Shown here in pieces: positions 62,763 to 64,000 of a stretch of DNA of 64,000 nt. The notes beneath the pieces are model-generated. The model saw only the letters and a list, made by a program, of their open reading frames with translations. It ran no database searches and had not been told where the DNA came from. The position numbers were made by a program, and so were the translations under genes. Location: positions 1,178,001 to 1,242,000 of the forward strand of contig NZ_CP166245.1 in assembly GCF_033597815.2 (NCBI RefSeq), read 5' to 3'. The first letter of the stretch is position 1. The number at the start of each line of letters is the position of its first letter. The stretch comes from Staphylococcus sp. KG4-3. Lineage in GTDB: Bacteria > Bacillota > Bacilli > Staphylococcales > Staphylococcaceae.

Positions 62763-63317
62763 ATGAGTGACATTATTAATGACACGAAATCAAAAATGCA
62801 AAAATCTGTAGATAATCTTTCTAGAGAATTAGCTAATATCAGTGCAGGTAGAGCTAACTCAAATTTATTAAACGGTGTAACTGTTGACTATTATGGTGCT
62901 CCTACTCCTGTACAACAACTTGCAAGCATCAGTGTGCCAGAAGCACGTTTATTAGTAATTTCGCCATATGATAAATCATCTGTAGGTGACATTGAAAAAG
63001 CAATCAATGCTGCTAACTTAGGTGTTAATCCTTCGAGTGATGGTGAAGTTATTCGCATAAGTATTCCTGCTTTAACAGAAGAACGTCGTAAAGATTTGGT
63101 GAAAGAAGTTAAGAAAATCGGCGAAGATGCTAAAGTGGCTGTTAGAAATGTACGTCGCGATGCTAACGACGAACTTAAAAAACAACAAAAAAATGCTGAC
63201 ATCACTGAGGATGATTTAAAATCACAAACAGCAGATGTACAAAAGCTAACTGACGATTCAATTAAAGAAATCGATAAATTGTTAGAAGAAAAAGAACAAG
63301 ATATTATGTCAGTATAA
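62763..63317 (+). CDS. frr: Ribosome recycling factor
   Basis: 184 residues from ATG 62763 (AGAGGTG at 62749-62755, spacing about 7); an ATG at 62757 is too close. Long helical bundle with [17 protein letters not shown] and [20 protein letters not shown]. Splits post-termination ribosomes with EF-G. Confidence 0.97.
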   Translation: MSDIINDTKSKMQKSVDNLSRELANISAGRANSNLLNGVTVDYYGAPTPVQQLASISVPEARLLVISPYDKSSVGDIEKAINAANLGVNPSSDGEVIRISIPALTEERRKDLVKEVKKIGEDAKVAVRNVRRDANDELKKQQKNADITEDDLKSQTADVQKLTDDSIKEIDKLLEEKEQDIMSV

Positions 63318-63410
63318 ACATGGTAATGGATGGTAAGACTTCGCTTCACTTCTATTGTTAGAAATTAACCAATGGAATTCAAGAATCAGAGGTTTATCAT
63401 ATTTTATCTG

Positions 63411-63446
63411 AACTGTATCAAATCAGACTTTGGTACAGTTTTTTTA
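63411..63446 (+). terminator. Terminator after frr
   Basis: AACTGTATCAAA pairs (one wobble) with TTTGGTACAGTT, followed by TTTTTATTT. Confidence 0.9.
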
Positions 63447-63547
63447 TTTGTTTATTCAATGCACTTATCTAGTATGATAAAATGGTAGATAATTGCATCT
63501 AGAACCTATTATAATAAACATAGATGATCACGCTCGGAGGAAATACC

Positions 63548-64000
63548 ATGTTTAAAAAGTTAAATAAGAAGAAAAGTCAGCCTAACCAATCCGATTTCGA
63601 ATTGGATCTACATAATATACCTGAACATGTTGCAATCATAATGGATGGTAATGGTCGTTGGGCGAAACAAAGGAAATTGCCTAGAATTAAAGGCCATTAC
63701 CAAGGTACACAAACCGTAAAAAACATTACTAAAGTAGCCAGTGATTTAGGAATTAAATACTTAACGTTATATGCATTCTCTACAGAAAATTGGTCAAGAC
63801 CGGAAAATGAAGTTAACTATATTATGAGCTTACCAGGCACATTTTTAAAAACTTTTCTACCGGAATTGATAGAAAATAATGTTAGAGTAGAGACGATTGG
63901 CTTTTTGGAACATTTGCCAAATTCTACACTCAAAGCAATAGCTAAAGCAAAAGAAGATACTAAAGATAATACAGGCTTAAAATTAATCTTTGCTATGAAC
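63548..64000 (+). CDS. uppS: Undecaprenyl diphosphate synthase (isoprenyl transferase), 3' truncated by window
   Basis: The first 151 codons are present and the frame is open at the window edge. CGGAGGAAAT lies just upstream of the ATG. Diagnostic HVAIIMDGNGRWAKQRKLPR (catalytic Asp), GHYQGTQTVK and LYAFSTENWSRP. Makes the C55 lipid carrier for wall polymers. The full protein is usually about 250-256 residues. Confidence 0.95.
   Translation, partial: MFKKLNKKKSQPNQSDFELDLHNIPEHVAIIMDGNGRWAKQRKLPRIKGHYQGTQTVKNITKVASDLGIKYLTLYAFSTENWSRPENEVNYIMSLPGTFLKTFLPELIENNVRVETIGFLEHLPNSTLKAIAKAKEDTKDNTGLKLIFAMN

Noticed and set aside
1..64000. A new defence, toxin-antitoxin or secretion system
   Set aside because: No cluster of unknown genes large enough exists; apart from the 3-5 kb scar, the 36-39 kb insert, the protease and the yfhO pair, all genes are recognisable core genes.

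Overview
The window is a stretch of low-GC Firmicutes chromosome. Gene content, gene order and protein sequences place it in Staphylococcus. The conserved run is coaBC-priA-def-like-fmt-rsmB-rlmN-stp-pknB-rsgA-rpe-thiN // rpmB // asp23-like-fakA // recG // fapR-plsX-fabD-fabG-acpP-rnc-smc-ftsY-ylxM-ffh // rpsP-rimM-trmD-rplS // rbgA-rnhB-sucC-sucD-dprA-topA-trmFO-xerC-hslV-hslU-codY // rpsB-tsf-pyrH-frr-uppS. It looks like a non-aureus staphylococcus: an sdaAB-sdaAA pair sits between fakA and recG, an M4 metalloprotease gene sits between recG and fapR, an SDR-monooxygenase pair sits between ffh and rpsP, and yfhO is present as two tandem copies. I do not assign a species. Both end genes (coaBC, uppS) are cut by the window. 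No rRNA or tRNA gene and no CRISPR array was seen.

Layout. 1-3032: end of coaBC and priA. 3033-5061: decayed prophage scar with a frameshifted, internally deleted tyrosine integrase, an intact DUF5067-type lipoprotein gene and a possible further remnant. 5285-6251: a small HTH protein and a GNAT acetyltransferase. 6480-16089: a long co-directional translation/rRNA-modification/signalling run. Its def-like member lacks deformylase catalytic residues, and rlmN carries an apparent one-base deletion in a poly-A tract. The run is interrupted after pknB by a striking array of ten 59-bp tandem repeats (13102-13717). 16179-22637: rpmB (minus), asp23-like, fakA, serine dehydratase, recG. 22820-24379: secreted thermolysin-family protease (minus). 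24852-36049: the FapR lipid-synthesis operon with its operator, acpP, rnc, smc and the SRP genes ftsY-ylxM-ffh.

36050-38880 is an accessory insert between ffh and rpsP. It holds an IS3-family transposase tail, a 93-bp imperfect inverted-repeat element that resembles non-autonomous IS1182-type ends, and a minus-strand operon of a short-chain dehydrogenase and an NtaA/SnaA/DszA-type flavin monooxygenase. The operon lies behind a recognisable TPP riboswitch plus terminator, so it should be switched on when thiamine is scarce. This is the best candidate in the window for an under-described function.

39089-41294: rpsP-rimM-trmD and rplS with a leader. 41623-46877: two tandem yfhO-type GT-C membrane proteins (minus). 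47250-63317: housekeeping genes for ribosome assembly, the TCA cycle, recombination, proteolysis, CodY and translation factors. Here dprA is broken by one extra base. The remainder is ordinary staphylococcal core genome. All statements come from reading the sequence and from general knowledge of the families; no database search was run.
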